The notes under the pieces: generated by a model | What the model saw: the letters and a program-made list of their open reading frames with translations, nothing else | What the model was told of the DNA's origin: nothing | Database searches by the model: none | Part shown: positions 26,531 through 35,347 of the stretch, in pieces | How positions within the stretch are numbered: position 1 is the stretch's first letter | Layout of the letters: each line of letters starts with the position of its first letter | Made by a program: the position numbers and the translations under genes | Assembly (NCBI RefSeq): GCF_003351345.1 | Contig: NZ_QQTO01000019.1 | Span: 248,001-312,000 of the forward strand | DNA: 64,000 nt | Source: Allobosea caraganae | Lineage (GTDB): Bacteria > Pseudomonadota > Alphaproteobacteria > Rhizobiales > Beijerinckiaceae | Direction: 5' to 3'

Positions 26531-27979
26531 ATGAGCGCAAGCTCCTATCTCGACGAGGCGCGCAATGCCGCGCTCGCCTTTGGCGACAGCCTGCTCGGGC
26601 TGGCCCGGCCGCGCTTGCGTCTGGGCGTCACCGGCCTGTCGCGTTCGGGCAAGACCGTCTTCACCACCGCACTGATCCAGAACCTGATCGAGGGCGCGCG
26701 CCTGCCGGTGCTCAAGGCCGCGGCGCAGGGGCGGATCAGCCGGGTCAGGCTGGTGCCGCAGCCCGATCCGGAAGTGCCGCGCTTTCCCTACGAGGGGCAT
26801 CGCGCCGCGCTGTCGGGGCCGGAGCGGCGCTGGCCGGAATCGACGCGGCGGATTTCGGAACTGCGCGTCGAGATCGACTATGAGCGGGCAGAAGGCTGGT
26901 TCAAGGGGCCGGCGACGCTGACGCTCGACATCGTCGACTATCCCGGCGAATGGCTGCTCGACCTCGCGCTGATCGGGCTCGACTACAAGGCCTGGTCGCG
27001 CCAGGCGATCGCCGATGCCCGCAAGCCGCATCGGCGCGTGGTGGCGGAGCCCTGGCTCGCCGATCTCGGCAAGCGCGACCCGGCAGGGCCGGCCGACGAA
27101 CTGGCGGCGGAGGCGGCGAGCGACCTGTTCAAGGCCTATCTGGCGCGGCTGCGGGCTGATCCGGAGGCCGTGGCGGTGACGCCGCCCGGGCGCTTCCTGA
27201 TGCCGGGCGACCTCGAAGGCTCGCCGGCGCTGACTTTTGCACCTCTCGATCTTGGGCCGGATACCGAGGCGGTCTCCGGCACCCTGGCCGGGCTGATGGC
27301 GGAGCGCTTCGAGGCCTATAAGCGGCTGGTGGTGACGCCGTTCTTCCGCGACCATTTCGCCAGGCTCGACCGGCAGATCGTGCTGGTCGATGCGCTGGCG
27401 GCACTCGATGCGGGGCCGCCGGCGCTGGCCGATCTCGAAACGGCGCTCGGGCAGGCGCTGGCCGCCTTCCAGGTCGGGCGCAACTCCTTCCTGTCGAGCC
27501 TGTTCGCGCCGCGGATCGAGCGCGTGCTCTTCGCCGCGACCAAGGCCGACCACATCCACCACACCAGCCACGACCGGCTGGCGGCGGTGATGTCGCATCT
27601 GGTGGCGCGGGCGGCGTCCCGGGCGCAAGGGGCCGGTGCCAGGGTCGAGGCGATGGCGTTCGCCGCCGTGCGCGCGACGCGCGAGGTCAGGATCAAGGAA
27701 GGGCGCGAGGACCTGCCGGCGATCGCCGGCGTGCCGGAGGCCGGCGAGACGGTCGGCGACGAGCTCTTCGACGGCATCGCGGAAGCGGCGATCTTTCCCG
27801 GCGAATTGCCGGAGCGGCCGGAGGCGATCTTCGATGCCAATGCGCCGCGCTGGCAGATACGGGCGCCGCGCTTCCGGCCGCCGCTGGTCGTGGCCGACGC
27901 GGGCGGGCGCACCCAGCCGCCGCCGCAGATCCGCCTCGACCGCGCGCTGGAATTCCTGATCGGGGATAAGCTGGCGTGA
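26531..27979 (+). CDS. ycjX: YcjX-family GTPase-like protein (DUF463)
   Basis: A 482-residue protein of the YcjX/DUF463 family. The phosphate-binding loop GVTGLSRSGKTVFTTALIQNL is at about residues 35-55. Further landmarks are ERRWPESTRRISELRVEIDYE, DIVDYPGEWLLDLALI (Walker B-like) and LFAATKADHIHHTSHDRL. YcjX is a stress-associated predicted ATPase/GTPase encoded with the membrane protein YcjF in many proteobacteria; here the YcjF-like gene follows after a 206-bp spacer that contains a foldback repeat. No ribosome site is obvious at the ATG. Molecular function is not established. Confidence 0.9.
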   Translation: MSASSYLDEARNAALAFGDSLLGLARPRLRLGVTGLSRSGKTVFTTALIQNLIEGARLPVLKAAAQGRISRVRLVPQPDPEVPRFPYEGHRAALSGPERRWPESTRRISELRVEIDYERAEGWFKGPATLTLDIVDYPGEWLLDLALIGLDYKAWSRQAIADARKPHRRVVAEPWLADLGKRDPAGPADELAAEAASDLFKAYLARLRADPEAVAVTPPGRFLMPGDLEGSPALTFAPLDLGPDTEAVSGTLAGLMAERFEAYKRLVVTPFFRDHFARLDRQIVLVDALAALDAGPPALADLETALGQALAAFQVGRNSFLSSLFAPRIERVLFAATKADHIHHTSHDRLAAVMSHLVARAASRAQGAGARVEAMAFAAVRATREVRIKEGREDLPAIAGVPEAGETVGDELFDGIAEAAIFPGELPERPEAIFDANAPRWQIRAPRFRPPLVVADAGGRTQPPPQIRLDRALEFLIGDKLA

Positions 27980-28002
27980 TGGGCGCGATGGGGGAGAGGT
28001 CA

Positions 28003-28154
28003 GGCGCGGGGAACCCCTCTCCTGTAAGGAGAGGGGCGGGGGTGAGGTGTCGGTCCCTGGACCAGCGGTGCGGAGCGCTCACCACCGTCGCGTTTCGGGC
28101 GTCGAACGGCCTACACCTCTCCCAACCCTCCTTACAGGAGAGGGCTCCCGCGCC
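28003..28154. repeat. About 150-bp imperfect foldback element
   Basis: The left part (28003-28050) and the right part (28112-28154) are long imperfect complements; both contain CTCTCCTGTAAGGAG or its complement and end in AGGTGT/ACACCT. The left arm also folds on itself as CCCCTCTCC-TGTAA-GGAGAGGGG. It sits between ycjX and the YcjF-like gene and appears to be a non-coding mobile palindrome of the kind found between genes in this order. Confidence 0.75.
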
Positions 28155-28185
28155 TCTTGCTGCCAATGCGTGCTGAGGAGAGGTC

Positions 28186-29169
28186 ATGAGCAAGGCTCCA
28201 CGCGCCGTGCGCCTCGATGCGGCCACGCCGGAGGCGCAGGCCGAAATCCTGCCCGAGAGCGAGCCGTTCGACCCGGTCGAGCCGGTCGCGGTGCCCATCA
28301 AGAAGCGCTCCGGCATCAGCTGGGGCACGCTTTTCGTTGCCGGGCTCTCCGGCTTCCTGGCGCTCTCTGTCAGTGTCTGGATCGAGCGCACCGTAACCTC
28401 GCTGATGAACGAGAACCCGGTGCTGGGCTATGCGGCGGCGGCCTGCGCCGCAGTCGCCGCGCTGGCGCTGGTCGTGATGCTGGCCAAGGTGCTGCGCGAC
28501 ATCCTGCGCGAGCGCCGCGTCGAGGCGTTGCGCGAGCGCGCGGTGACGGTGCTGGCCGGTGGCACGCTCGATCAGGCCAAGGACATTGCCGGCGAGCTCC
28601 AGCGCCTCTACGCCTCGCGGCCAGAGACGGCCAAGGGCCGGGCGGAGCTGGCGGACAGCCTGCCGCAGCTTTTCGCGCCGCGCGACGTGCTCGCGGTGGC
28701 CGAGCGCAGCGTGATCGCACCGCTCGATGCCGCCGCCCAGGCGCAGATCGCCTCCGCTGCGCGGCGGGTCTCGCTGGTCACGGCGGTCAGCCCGCGGGCG
28801 CTGGTCGATGTCGTCTTCGTGCTCGTCGCCTGCGCCCGGCTGCTGCGGGCGATTGCCGGCATCTATGCGGGACGACCCGGCGCGCTCGGCCTGCTCAGGC
28901 TGGCGCGGCAGGTCATGGGCCATCTCGTCGTCACCGGCGGCGTCGCGGCGGGCGATGCGCTGGTGCAGCAGGTCATCGGGCAGGGGCTGGCGGCGCGGCT
29001 TTCGGCCAAGCTCGGCGAGGGCGTGCTCAACGGTTTATTGACGGCCCGGATCGGACTGGCCGCGCTGGCGGTGTGCCGGCCGCTGCCCTTCGTCGAGGTG
29101 GAGCCGCCGACGCTGTCGGACGTCGCGGGCGACTTGTCGTCCTGGCGCGGCAGCTCGGAGACGCCCTGA
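28186..29169 (+). CDS. ycjF: YcjF-like membrane protein (TIGR01620/DUF697)
   Basis: A 327-residue inner-membrane protein. A 40-residue acidic cytoplasmic head is followed by two helices (about 45-65 and 80-100), a helical soluble region, and a C-terminal DUF697 domain that includes VSPRALVDVVFVLVACARLLRAIAGIYAGRPGALGLLRL and GVLNGLLTARIGLAALAVCRPLPF. The plan matches the TIGR01620 family, always linked to YcjX. The ribosome site GAGGAGAGG precedes the ATG. The stop is followed almost at once by a CCGGCAA dyad and the flgE promoter region, so this gene marks the boundary with the flagellar cluster. Confidence 0.88.
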   Translation: MSKAPRAVRLDAATPEAQAEILPESEPFDPVEPVAVPIKKRSGISWGTLFVAGLSGFLALSVSVWIERTVTSLMNENPVLGYAAAACAAVAALALVVMLAKVLRDILRERRVEALRERAVTVLAGGTLDQAKDIAGELQRLYASRPETAKGRAELADSLPQLFAPRDVLAVAERSVIAPLDAAAQAQIASAARRVSLVTAVSPRALVDVVFVLVACARLLRAIAGIYAGRPGALGLLRLARQVMGHLVVTGGVAAGDALVQQVIGQGLAARLSAKLGEGVLNGLLTARIGLAALAVCRPLPFVEVEPPTLSDVAGDLSSWRGSSETP

Positions 29170-29174
29170 TCGTC

Positions 29175-29191
29175 CCGGCAAGATTTGCCGG
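29175..29191. promoter_or_regulatory. CCGGCAA-N3-TTGCCGG dyad upstream of flgE
   Basis: A perfect 7-bp inverted repeat, CCGGCAA-GAT-TTGCCGG, lies about 100 bp upstream of the sigma-54 candidate of flgE, the usual enhancer distance. Its CGGCA/TGCCG core recurs upstream of flgI and fliX. It resembles the ftr enhancers bound by FlbD in Caulobacter. It also lies just after the ycjF-like stop and could instead be a weak terminator stem. Confidence 0.5.
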
Positions 29192-29274
29192 CCAGCGCGG
29201 AATTTGCCCGGCTGGAGCCGACGCGTTAGATTCGGTAAACCATGTAACCCATTGAAAATGCGTAGACAGGCGCG

Positions 29275-29290
29275 TGGCATGGCCCGTGCA
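29275..29290 (+). promoter_or_regulatory. Sigma-54 (-24/-12) promoter candidate for flgE
   Basis: The sequence TGGCATGGCCCGTGCA has the obligatory GG (29276-29277) and GC (29288-29289) with exactly ten bases between, and a TGGCATG that differs from the -24 consensus at one base. Transcription would begin near 29301, giving a leader of about 47 bases before the flgE ATG. Confidence 0.65.
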
Positions 29291-29347
29291 GAATGCTTCG
29301 CGACGTATCAGGCGGCTTTCAGGTCCGCCAGGCGAGGCGAGGGTGTC

Positions 29348-30751
29348 ATGGGTGTTTTCAATGCGTTGACGACGGCGGTTTCCGGGATGCAGGCGCAGTC
29401 CTATGCGCTTGAGAACATCTCCGGCAACATCGCCAACTCGCGGACGGCCGGCTTCAAGCGGGTCGACACGAGCTTCGCCGATCTCGTGCCGGATTCGGCG
29501 CTGAACCGGCAGGTCTCCGGCTCGGTCGCGGCCTATAGCCGGACCACGAACACGATCCAGGGCGACCTCGCGCCGACCGGCATCGACACCAACGTCGCGA
29601 TCAACGGCGACGGCTTCTTCGTCGTCGACCAGCGCCAGAGCGGCGTCGGCGCCAACACGCAGTTCACCAACAGCAATCTCTACACCCGCCGCGGCGATTT
29701 CGACTTCGACGCCAACGGCTATCTGGTCAACGGCGCCGGCTACTACCTCAAGGGCCTGAAGATCGATCAGGTCACCGGTCAGCTGATCGGCACCCAGCCC
29801 GAGGTGCTGCGCATCACGCAGGAGCAGTATCCGGCCAAGGCGACGACCTCGATCGAGTACCGCGCCAACATCCCGTCCTTCCCGGGCACTAAGAACGCCG
29901 ATCCGAATGTGCCGGGTTCCGAACTGATCGACCCGGCCGGCTACACCACGAGCCCGATGGGGGCGACAGGCGTCGTCATCGGCACCGACACGCAGCGGTT
30001 CCTCAACGAGTCGCTCGCGGGCGGCTCGGTGACGGTCTACGACCAGCTCGGCCAGGCGACCACCGTCGAACTGCGCTGGGCCAAGACCGCGAAGGCTGCG
30101 CCGGCAGTGGTGGGCCCGCCGCCCGTGCCCGCGGTTCCCGATACCTGGAACCTCTTCGTCGCCGAGAACACCGGCGCGACCGGGGCGGCTGTCGCCTATC
30201 GCAATGTCGGCACCAGCATCACCTTCGACTCCAGCGGTCAAATGACCAACCCGGCCAACGGCAACATCACCTTGCCGAACATGACGATCGCGGGGACTGC
30301 GATCACCGGCATCACCCTGACCACCGGCGGCGACGGCCTGACCCAGAACGGCGACGTCAGCGGCGAGATCGATGCCCGCAGCATCCGCCAGAACGGCTAT
30401 ACCGCCGGCACGCTCGACCGTACCGAGGTCTCGGAATCCGGCCAGCTCATCGGCACGTTCAGCAATGGCCAGGTCGTGGCGCTGGCCCAGCTCTCGGTCG
30501 CCCGCTTCAACGCGGGCAACGCGCTGAAGCGGCTGGATGGCGGCGCCTTCGAGGAGACGATCGAGTCCGGCCCGCCAATCATCGGGCTGGGCACCTCGCA
30601 GCTCATCGGCGGCAATGTCGAGCAGTCGAATACCGACATCGCCGACGAGTTCTCGAAGATGATCGTCACCCAGCAGGCCTATTCGGCCAACACCAAGGTG
30701 ATCACCACGGCGCAGGACATGCTGCGCGACGTGTTCAGCATCATCCGCTGA
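29348..30751 (+). CDS. flgE: Flagellar hook protein FlgE
   Basis: A 467-residue hook subunit, exported by the flagellar type III system and polymerised into the hook. The N-terminus MGVFNALTTAVSGMQAQSYALENISGNIANSRTAGFKRVDTSF is the conserved rod/hook motif, and TGIDTNVAINGDGFFVV and the C-terminal QSNTDIADEFSKMIVTQQAYSANTKVITTAQDMLRDVFSIIR are typical. The central domain (about 170-330) is variable. The ATG at 29348 has a GAGGG site; the frame extends upstream without similarity. A sigma-54 promoter candidate and a dyad lie in front. It is the first gene of flgE-flgK-flgL. Confidence 0.95.
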   Translation: MGVFNALTTAVSGMQAQSYALENISGNIANSRTAGFKRVDTSFADLVPDSALNRQVSGSVAAYSRTTNTIQGDLAPTGIDTNVAINGDGFFVVDQRQSGVGANTQFTNSNLYTRRGDFDFDANGYLVNGAGYYLKGLKIDQVTGQLIGTQPEVLRITQEQYPAKATTSIEYRANIPSFPGTKNADPNVPGSELIDPAGYTTSPMGATGVVIGTDTQRFLNESLAGGSVTVYDQLGQATTVELRWAKTAKAAPAVVGPPPVPAVPDTWNLFVAENTGATGAAVAYRNVGTSITFDSSGQMTNPANGNITLPNMTIAGTAITGITLTTGGDGLTQNGDVSGEIDARSIRQNGYTAGTLDRTEVSESGQLIGTFSNGQVVALAQLSVARFNAGNALKRLDGGAFEETIESGPPIIGLGTSQLIGGNVEQSNTDIADEFSKMIVTQQAYSANTKVITTAQDMLRDVFSIIR

Positions 30752-30770
30752 GCCGTCTCTTTGAATTCAC

Positions 30771-30814
30771 GCATTTTCTTCACGCGAACCGGAATCCACT
30801 TCGCTTGAAAATGC
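30771..30814. repeat. REP-like palindrome between flgE and flgK (family copy 3)
   Basis: The outer arms GCATTTTC (30771-30778) and GAAAATGC (30807-30814) and inner GCGAA/TTCGC flank CCGGAATCCA. The outline matches the copies near 14755 and 40336. It lies in the 112-bp gap within the flagellar operon and could modulate read-through or mRNA decay between flgE and flgK. Confidence 0.7.
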
Positions 30815-30863
30815 TTTGGCCGCTGACCGCGCAATCCAGAAGGATTGAGAGGAGGAACTGCCG

Positions 30864-32708
30864 ATGGGCCTCAATTCGTCCCTGAACATGGCGATCTCCG
30901 GCCTGCGCTCGACGCAGGTCGGGCTCAACATCATCTCGCAGAACGTCGCCAATGCCGACTCGCCGGGCTATGTCCGGCGCAGTGTCAGCACGGTCGAGAC
31001 GCAGGGCGGCTACACCACCAGCAGCAACGTCCAGCGCCTGCTCGACAAGATCGTGCAGCATCAGCTCTGGCAGGAAAGCGCCGGGGCCGCCTACACCTCG
31101 ACGCGCGCCGACGCGATGTCGAAGCTGGACGAGCTGTTCGGCGCGCCGGGCAGCGCGACCGCGCTCGACTCGGTCTATAACAGCTTCACCAGCGCCCTGC
31201 AGGCGCTCGAGGATGACCCGTCCTCCTATACCAACCGCTCGGCGGTGCTCGACCGCGCCAACGAACTGGCGAACCGGCTCAACGGCCTCTCCAACGGCGT
31301 GCAGGACCTGCGCCGCCAGGCTGAGAGCGGCATTGCCAGCGGCGTGAAGCAGGTCAACGACCTGCTGGACTCGCTGACCTCGGTCAACGCCAAGATCGTC
31401 GGCAGCCCGAACGATGCGAGCTCGGCCAGCCTGCGCGACCAGCGCGACCGCATCGTCGCCGACCTGTCGCAATACATGGACGTCCGCACCAGCGAGGATG
31501 CGCGCGGCTCGCTCTCGATCATCACGACCTCGGGCACGCAGATTTTCGACGGCCGCCCGGCCGTCAAATTCTCCTTCGACCAGCACGAGAGCATCGGCCC
31601 GGAATCGCAGTGGAACGCCGACCCGGCCAAGCGCGGCGTCGGCACGATCACGATGCGCAGCTCGTCGGGCGGTGGCGCTATCGACGCCATCGCCAACCGG
31701 GTGTTCAAGTCCGGCGAGATCGCGGCCAATATCGAGTTGCGCGACAAGACCCTGGTCCAGGCGCAGGCGCAGCTCGACGAGATCGCTGCGCAGATGTCGA
31801 GCGCGCTCTCCGACCGCGAGGTTGCGGGCACCCCCGTGACGGCCGGCGCCGCGACCGGCTTCCAGGTCGACCTGACCGGGCTCCAGGCCGGCAATACCGT
31901 GACGCTGGACTACAAGGTCCAGCCGAGCGGCGAGACGCGGCGTTTCACCTTCGTGCGGGCGGAATCGGCGGCTTCGCTGCCGCTGCCGGCCTCGGCCAGC
32001 GGCGATGCCGGCAACACCGTGGTGGGCATCGACTTCTCGGGCGACGTCGCGGCGCAGATCCAGGCGGCGGTCGGCACCGGCTTCACTGTCGCCAATACCG
32101 GCACCGGCATCAGCATCGTCGATGACGGCGCCGGCAATACCCGCGACGTGCTCGGCCTGACCGCGCGCCCGACGGCGACCGGCCTGAACGGCTCGGCCGA
32201 GCTGCCCTTCTTCGTCGATGGCGGCCGCAACAACGCCGCCTATACCGGCTCCTACGAGGGCGGGTCGCAGGCGGCCGGCTTCGCGGCGCGCATCAAGCTC
32301 AATCCGGGCCTGATCGCCGACCGCTCCAAGCTCGTCCAGATCGACCCGACGACGCCGCAGGGCGACGGCACGCGCCCGTCATTGCTGCTCGACCGGCTGA
32401 CGCAGAGCCAGCGCAACTTCACCCGCGCGACCGGGGTCGACGGCTCAACCGCGACCTCGACCGGCACGATCTCGAATTTCGTGCAGCGCGTCGTTTCCTC
32501 GACAGGGCAGGCGGTCGAGGCGGCGCAGCGGCTCGACGAGGGCCAGCAGGTGGCGCTCGCCACCGTGCAGAGCCGCTTCCAGGAGACCGCGCAGGTCAAT
32601 GTCGACCAGGAAATGTCGATGCTGATCGAGCTGCAGAACGCCTATGCCGCCAATGCCCGCATCATCTCCACGGTCAAGGAGATGATGGACATGCTGATGA
32701 GGGTCTAA
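30864..32708 (+). CDS. flgK: Flagellar hook-associated protein 1, FlgK
   Basis: A 614-residue hook-filament junction protein, exported by the flagellar system and sitting at the hook tip. The start MGLNSSLNMAISGLRSTQVGLNIISQNVANADSPGYVRR is the FlgK signature, and the end VNVDQEMSMLIELQNAYAANARIISTVKEMMDMLMRV the usual coiled-coil. The middle (about 310-480) is a beta-rich variable domain. A strong GAGGAGG ribosome site precedes the ATG. The stop is one base from the flgL start, so the two are coupled. Length is normal for a long-form FlgK. Confidence 0.95.
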   Translation: MGLNSSLNMAISGLRSTQVGLNIISQNVANADSPGYVRRSVSTVETQGGYTTSSNVQRLLDKIVQHQLWQESAGAAYTSTRADAMSKLDELFGAPGSATALDSVYNSFTSALQALEDDPSSYTNRSAVLDRANELANRLNGLSNGVQDLRRQAESGIASGVKQVNDLLDSLTSVNAKIVGSPNDASSASLRDQRDRIVADLSQYMDVRTSEDARGSLSIITTSGTQIFDGRPAVKFSFDQHESIGPESQWNADPAKRGVGTITMRSSSGGGAIDAIANRVFKSGEIAANIELRDKTLVQAQAQLDEIAAQMSSALSDREVAGTPVTAGAATGFQVDLTGLQAGNTVTLDYKVQPSGETRRFTFVRAESAASLPLPASASGDAGNTVVGIDFSGDVAAQIQAAVGTGFTVANTGTGISIVDDGAGNTRDVLGLTARPTATGLNGSAELPFFVDGGRNNAAYTGSYEGGSQAAGFAARIKLNPGLIADRSKLVQIDPTTPQGDGTRPSLLLDRLTQSQRNFTRATGVDGSTATSTGTISNFVQRVVSSTGQAVEAAQRLDEGQQVALATVQSRFQETAQVNVDQEMSMLIELQNAYAANARIISTVKEMMDMLMRV

Positions 32709-32709
32709 G

Positions 32710-34227
32710 ATGACGATCACATCCTATGGCAGCGGCGCCTACCGCTCGGCCCAGCCGAACCAGTTCGTCACCAACCGGGGCGAACTGAACGACCTGCTGC
32801 GCCAGCTCGACACCGGCAAGCGCAGCACGACCTATGCCGGGCTCGGCATCGAGCGGCGCACCAGCCTCGACGTCAACGGCAAGATCTCCTCGCTGGATTC
32901 CTGGCTCACCGGCATCCAGCGCGCCGACGTCAACCTCAAGCTCGCGACGCAATCGGTCGAGAACTTCTACAAGCTCACCACCGAGACCAAGAACGACGCC
33001 CGGCCGGACAGCTACGTGCCGAGCTCGACCGGCCTGTCGGCGCCGCAGGTGCTGGCCGAGGAGAAGTTCAAGCAGGCGCTCGACCTGCTCAACGTCGATG
33101 TCGACGGGCGCTTCCTGTTCTCCGGCCGGACCTCCGATGTCGAGCCGGTGGCGAGCTATTCGCTGATCATGGACGGCGACGGCGCCGGGCGCGCCGGGCT
33201 GCGGCAGCTCGTCTCCGAGCGCAAGCAGGCCGATCTCGGCACGGCCGGGCTCGGCCGGCTGACGGTCGGCGGCGCGGCGACGACGGTGTCGATCGCGGAG
33301 GAGGCTGCCAACCCCAATTACGGCTTCAAGCTGAAGGGCGCCACGACCAATTCCGCCGGCATCACGCCGACCTATACCGCCGGCCCGCCGGCGAATATCG
33401 CCGTGGACGTCACCGCCCAGCCGCAGCCGGGCGACGCCGTGCGCGTCCAGGTCGCGCTGCCGGATGGCACGACGGAGGAGGTCGTGCTGACGGCGCGGGC
33501 CGCCGGCTCCGATGGCGACGGCGCCACCACGTTCGAGATCGGCGCCGACCCGACCGCGACCGCCGGCAACCTGCGCACGGCGATGACCGCGGCGCTGGGC
33601 AAGGAGGCCAAGACCTCGCTCTCGGCCGCCTCGGCCTCGGTCGCGGCCGAGAACTTCTTCGCCGGCAGCCCGAGCAACCCGCCGCTGCGCGTGCCCGGCC
33701 CGCCCTTCGACACCGCGACTGCGGCGCCCGCGCCCGGCACCGACGCGAACACCGTGATCTGGTATCGCGGCGATGACGGCCCCGGCAGCGCGCGCGCGAC
33801 CTCGACCGTCCAGGTCGATCAGAGCCAGAGCGTCAATACGGGCGCGCGAGCCAACGAGCAGGCCTTCCAGATCGGCCTGGCGCAACTCGCGATCTTCGCC
33901 ACCGAGACCTTCCCGGCCAGCGATCCGAACTCGAAGGCGGGCTACGAGGCCCTGGCCGAGCGCGTCAGCAACCGGATCGGCTATGCCGAGAACGAGCAGA
34001 CGCCGTCCGAGATCGTCGTCGAGCTCGGCAGCGCCCAGACGGGGCTGAGCCAGGCGAAGGAGCGGCACAGCGCGACCAAGAACTACCTGCAGACGACGCT
34101 CGACGGCGTCGAGAACGTCACGACCGAAGAGGTCGCGGTGCAGATACTCTCCCTGCAGACGCGCCTGCAGGCGAGCTATCAGACGACCTCGATGCTCGCG
34201 CAGCTGTCGCTGACGAATTATCTCTGA
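32710..34227 (+). CDS. flgL: Flagellar hook-associated protein 3, FlgL (flagellin-like)
   Basis: A 505-residue protein with flagellin-like ends: N-terminal LNDLLRQLDTGKRSTTYAGLGIERRTSLDVNGKISSLDSWL and C-terminal GVENVTTEEVAVQILSLQTRLQASYQTTSMLAQLSLTNYL. These form the D0/D1 coiled coils of FlgL, the adaptor between FlgK and the filament. It is longer than common FlgL (about 300), because an insert of about 200 residues in the middle (about 170-380) forms extra surface domains. It starts one base after flgK. Downstream the strand switches and three unrelated genes intervene before the flagellin group. Confidence 0.92.
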   Translation: MTITSYGSGAYRSAQPNQFVTNRGELNDLLRQLDTGKRSTTYAGLGIERRTSLDVNGKISSLDSWLTGIQRADVNLKLATQSVENFYKLTTETKNDARPDSYVPSSTGLSAPQVLAEEKFKQALDLLNVDVDGRFLFSGRTSDVEPVASYSLIMDGDGAGRAGLRQLVSERKQADLGTAGLGRLTVGGAATTVSIAEEAANPNYGFKLKGATTNSAGITPTYTAGPPANIAVDVTAQPQPGDAVRVQVALPDGTTEEVVLTARAAGSDGDGATTFEIGADPTATAGNLRTAMTAALGKEAKTSLSAASASVAAENFFAGSPSNPPLRVPGPPFDTATAAPAPGTDANTVIWYRGDDGPGSARATSTVQVDQSQSVNTGARANEQAFQIGLAQLAIFATETFPASDPNSKAGYEALAERVSNRIGYAENEQTPSEIVVELGSAQTGLSQAKERHSATKNYLQTTLDGVENVTTEEVAVQILSLQTRLQASYQTTSMLAQLSLTNYL

Positions 34228-34236
34228 CGGGGCCGC

Positions 34237-34572
34237 TCAGATCGGCTCGGCCGGCAGGGTCGCACACCAGTATGCCCTCCTATCGCGCAAGATGCGATCG
34301 CGCCCATGGGCGAGCTGCTCGTCGTCGAGCCGTTCGAGGATGTCAAAGGCGAAGCGTTCGGCGCCGTGCTCTGTCCACGCGTCCTGAAGGGAGCGGTGCG
34401 GGCTGACACCTTGCCGAAGCGTGAAGCACAGGCGGTTCCAGATCGTGGCGAGGTCCGGCGCGCTCCCAGCCCATTGTTGGTCGGTCGCGCTGCAGCGCAC
34501 CGCGTAGATGCCCACGGCCGCCTTGCGATCCTTGTAGGCGGCAACGGCGGCCTTCCTATCCTCTCGGTTCAA
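34237..34572 (-). CDS. GIY-YIG nuclease-like protein, degenerate second motif
   Basis: A 111-residue protein. After a charged start (MNREDRKAAVAAYKDRKAA) it has GIYAVRCSATDQQWAGSAPDLATIWNRLCFTLRQG: GIY is intact and the second motif is W-A-G rather than Y-I-G. The later AERFAFDILERLDDEQL and a C-terminal tail are typical of the short GIY-YIG group found in Hyphomicrobiales. The conserved Arg of the active helix may be the R in IWNRLCFTLRQ. Whether it cuts DNA is unclear. It is convergent with flgL and divergent from the DUF2239 gene across a 124-bp AT-rich spacer. Confidence 0.72.
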   Translation of the reverse strand: MNREDRKAAVAAYKDRKAAVGIYAVRCSATDQQWAGSAPDLATIWNRLCFTLRQGVSPHRSLQDAWTEHGAERFAFDILERLDDEQLAHGRDRILRDRRAYWCATLPAEPI

Positions 34573-34618
34573 GATTCAGTTCCTTCGTTGCGGGTCGCCG
34601 GACGGATTCGAGAGTCAC

Positions 34619-34675
34619 GCCAATTTATACCTGGGTGATAATTGATTCAATAATTTTACCTGGGTATAAATTGGC
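34619..34675. promoter_or_regulatory. AT-rich inverted repeat with ACCTGGGT direct repeats
   Basis: GCCAATTTATACC (34619-34631) and its exact complement GGTATAAATTGGC (34663-34675) flank an AT-rich core. Within it TACCTGGGT occurs twice (near 34628 and 34657) in the same direction. The repeats lie between the divergent GIY-YIG and DUF2239 genes and look like an operator/promoter that would switch both. No regulator gene is adjacent. Confidence 0.65.
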
Positions 34676-34696
34676 TCCTCTCCAACGAGCCACGCC

Positions 34697-35347
34697 ATGC
34701 CCCTTCTTCTGTCCAAGCCCTGCACCGCCTTCCAGGATGCGCGCCGCATCGCCGCCGGTCCGCTGATCGACGTCGCGCTGGCCGTGAAGGCTGCGATGGA
34801 CGCTGCCCCCACCGCTTCATTCCTGGCCTTCGACGATGCGACGGGTGCTGTGGTCGATTTCGACCTGCGCGGCACGACGGCGGAGATCGTGGCGCGGCTG
34901 GCGCAGCGCGCCGAGGCGGCGAGGCGCGCAAACCAGTCTGCCCGGCGCAGCGAGGGCGATGGCGCGAGGCAGGGTCGGGGGCGGCCGAAGCTGGGTGTGG
35001 TCGCCCGGGAGGTCACCTTGCTGCCGCGGCACTGGGACTGGCTGGCGTCGCAGCCGGGTGGGGCGTCGCAAGTACTCCGCCGCCTAGTCGACGAAGCGCG
35101 GCGCGGCGATGGCGGCAGGAGCGAGGCGCGAGCCGCGAAGGAGGCCGCCTACGCCTTCATGTCGGCGATGGCCGGCAACTTCGAGGGTTTCGAGGAGGCG
35201 GTGCGCGCACTGTTCGCGGACGACCGAACAGGCCTTGTTGAACATGCGCGCACGTGGCCGCCGGATATCCGTTCCCATGCAGAAGCCCTGATGACGAGAG
35301 CAGCCCCATCACCACCGGGAGATCCAGCCGATGCAAGCCTATCTTGA
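34697..35347 (+). CDS. DUF2239 family protein
   Basis: A 216-residue cytoplasmic protein of the DUF2239 family, function unknown. Characteristic segments are LAFDDATGAVVDFDLRGTTAEIVARL (about residues 35-60), GRPKLGVVAREVTLLPRHWDWLASQPGGASQVLRRLVDEARR (about 95-136), and SAMAGNFEGFEEAVRALFADD. The RGRPKLGVVAREVTLLPRHWDWL part resembles a ribbon-helix-helix-like DNA-binding element, but this is only a suggestion. It overlaps the DUF1330 gene by 17 bp, so the two form an operon behind the AT-rich repeat. The pair is inserted between two parts of the flagellar cluster. Confidence 0.82.
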   Translation: MPLLLSKPCTAFQDARRIAAGPLIDVALAVKAAMDAAPTASFLAFDDATGAVVDFDLRGTTAEIVARLAQRAEAARRANQSARRSEGDGARQGRGRPKLGVVAREVTLLPRHWDWLASQPGGASQVLRRLVDEARRGDGGRSEARAAKEAAYAFMSAMAGNFEGFEEAVRALFADDRTGLVEHARTWPPDIRSHAEALMTRAAPSPPGDPADASLS

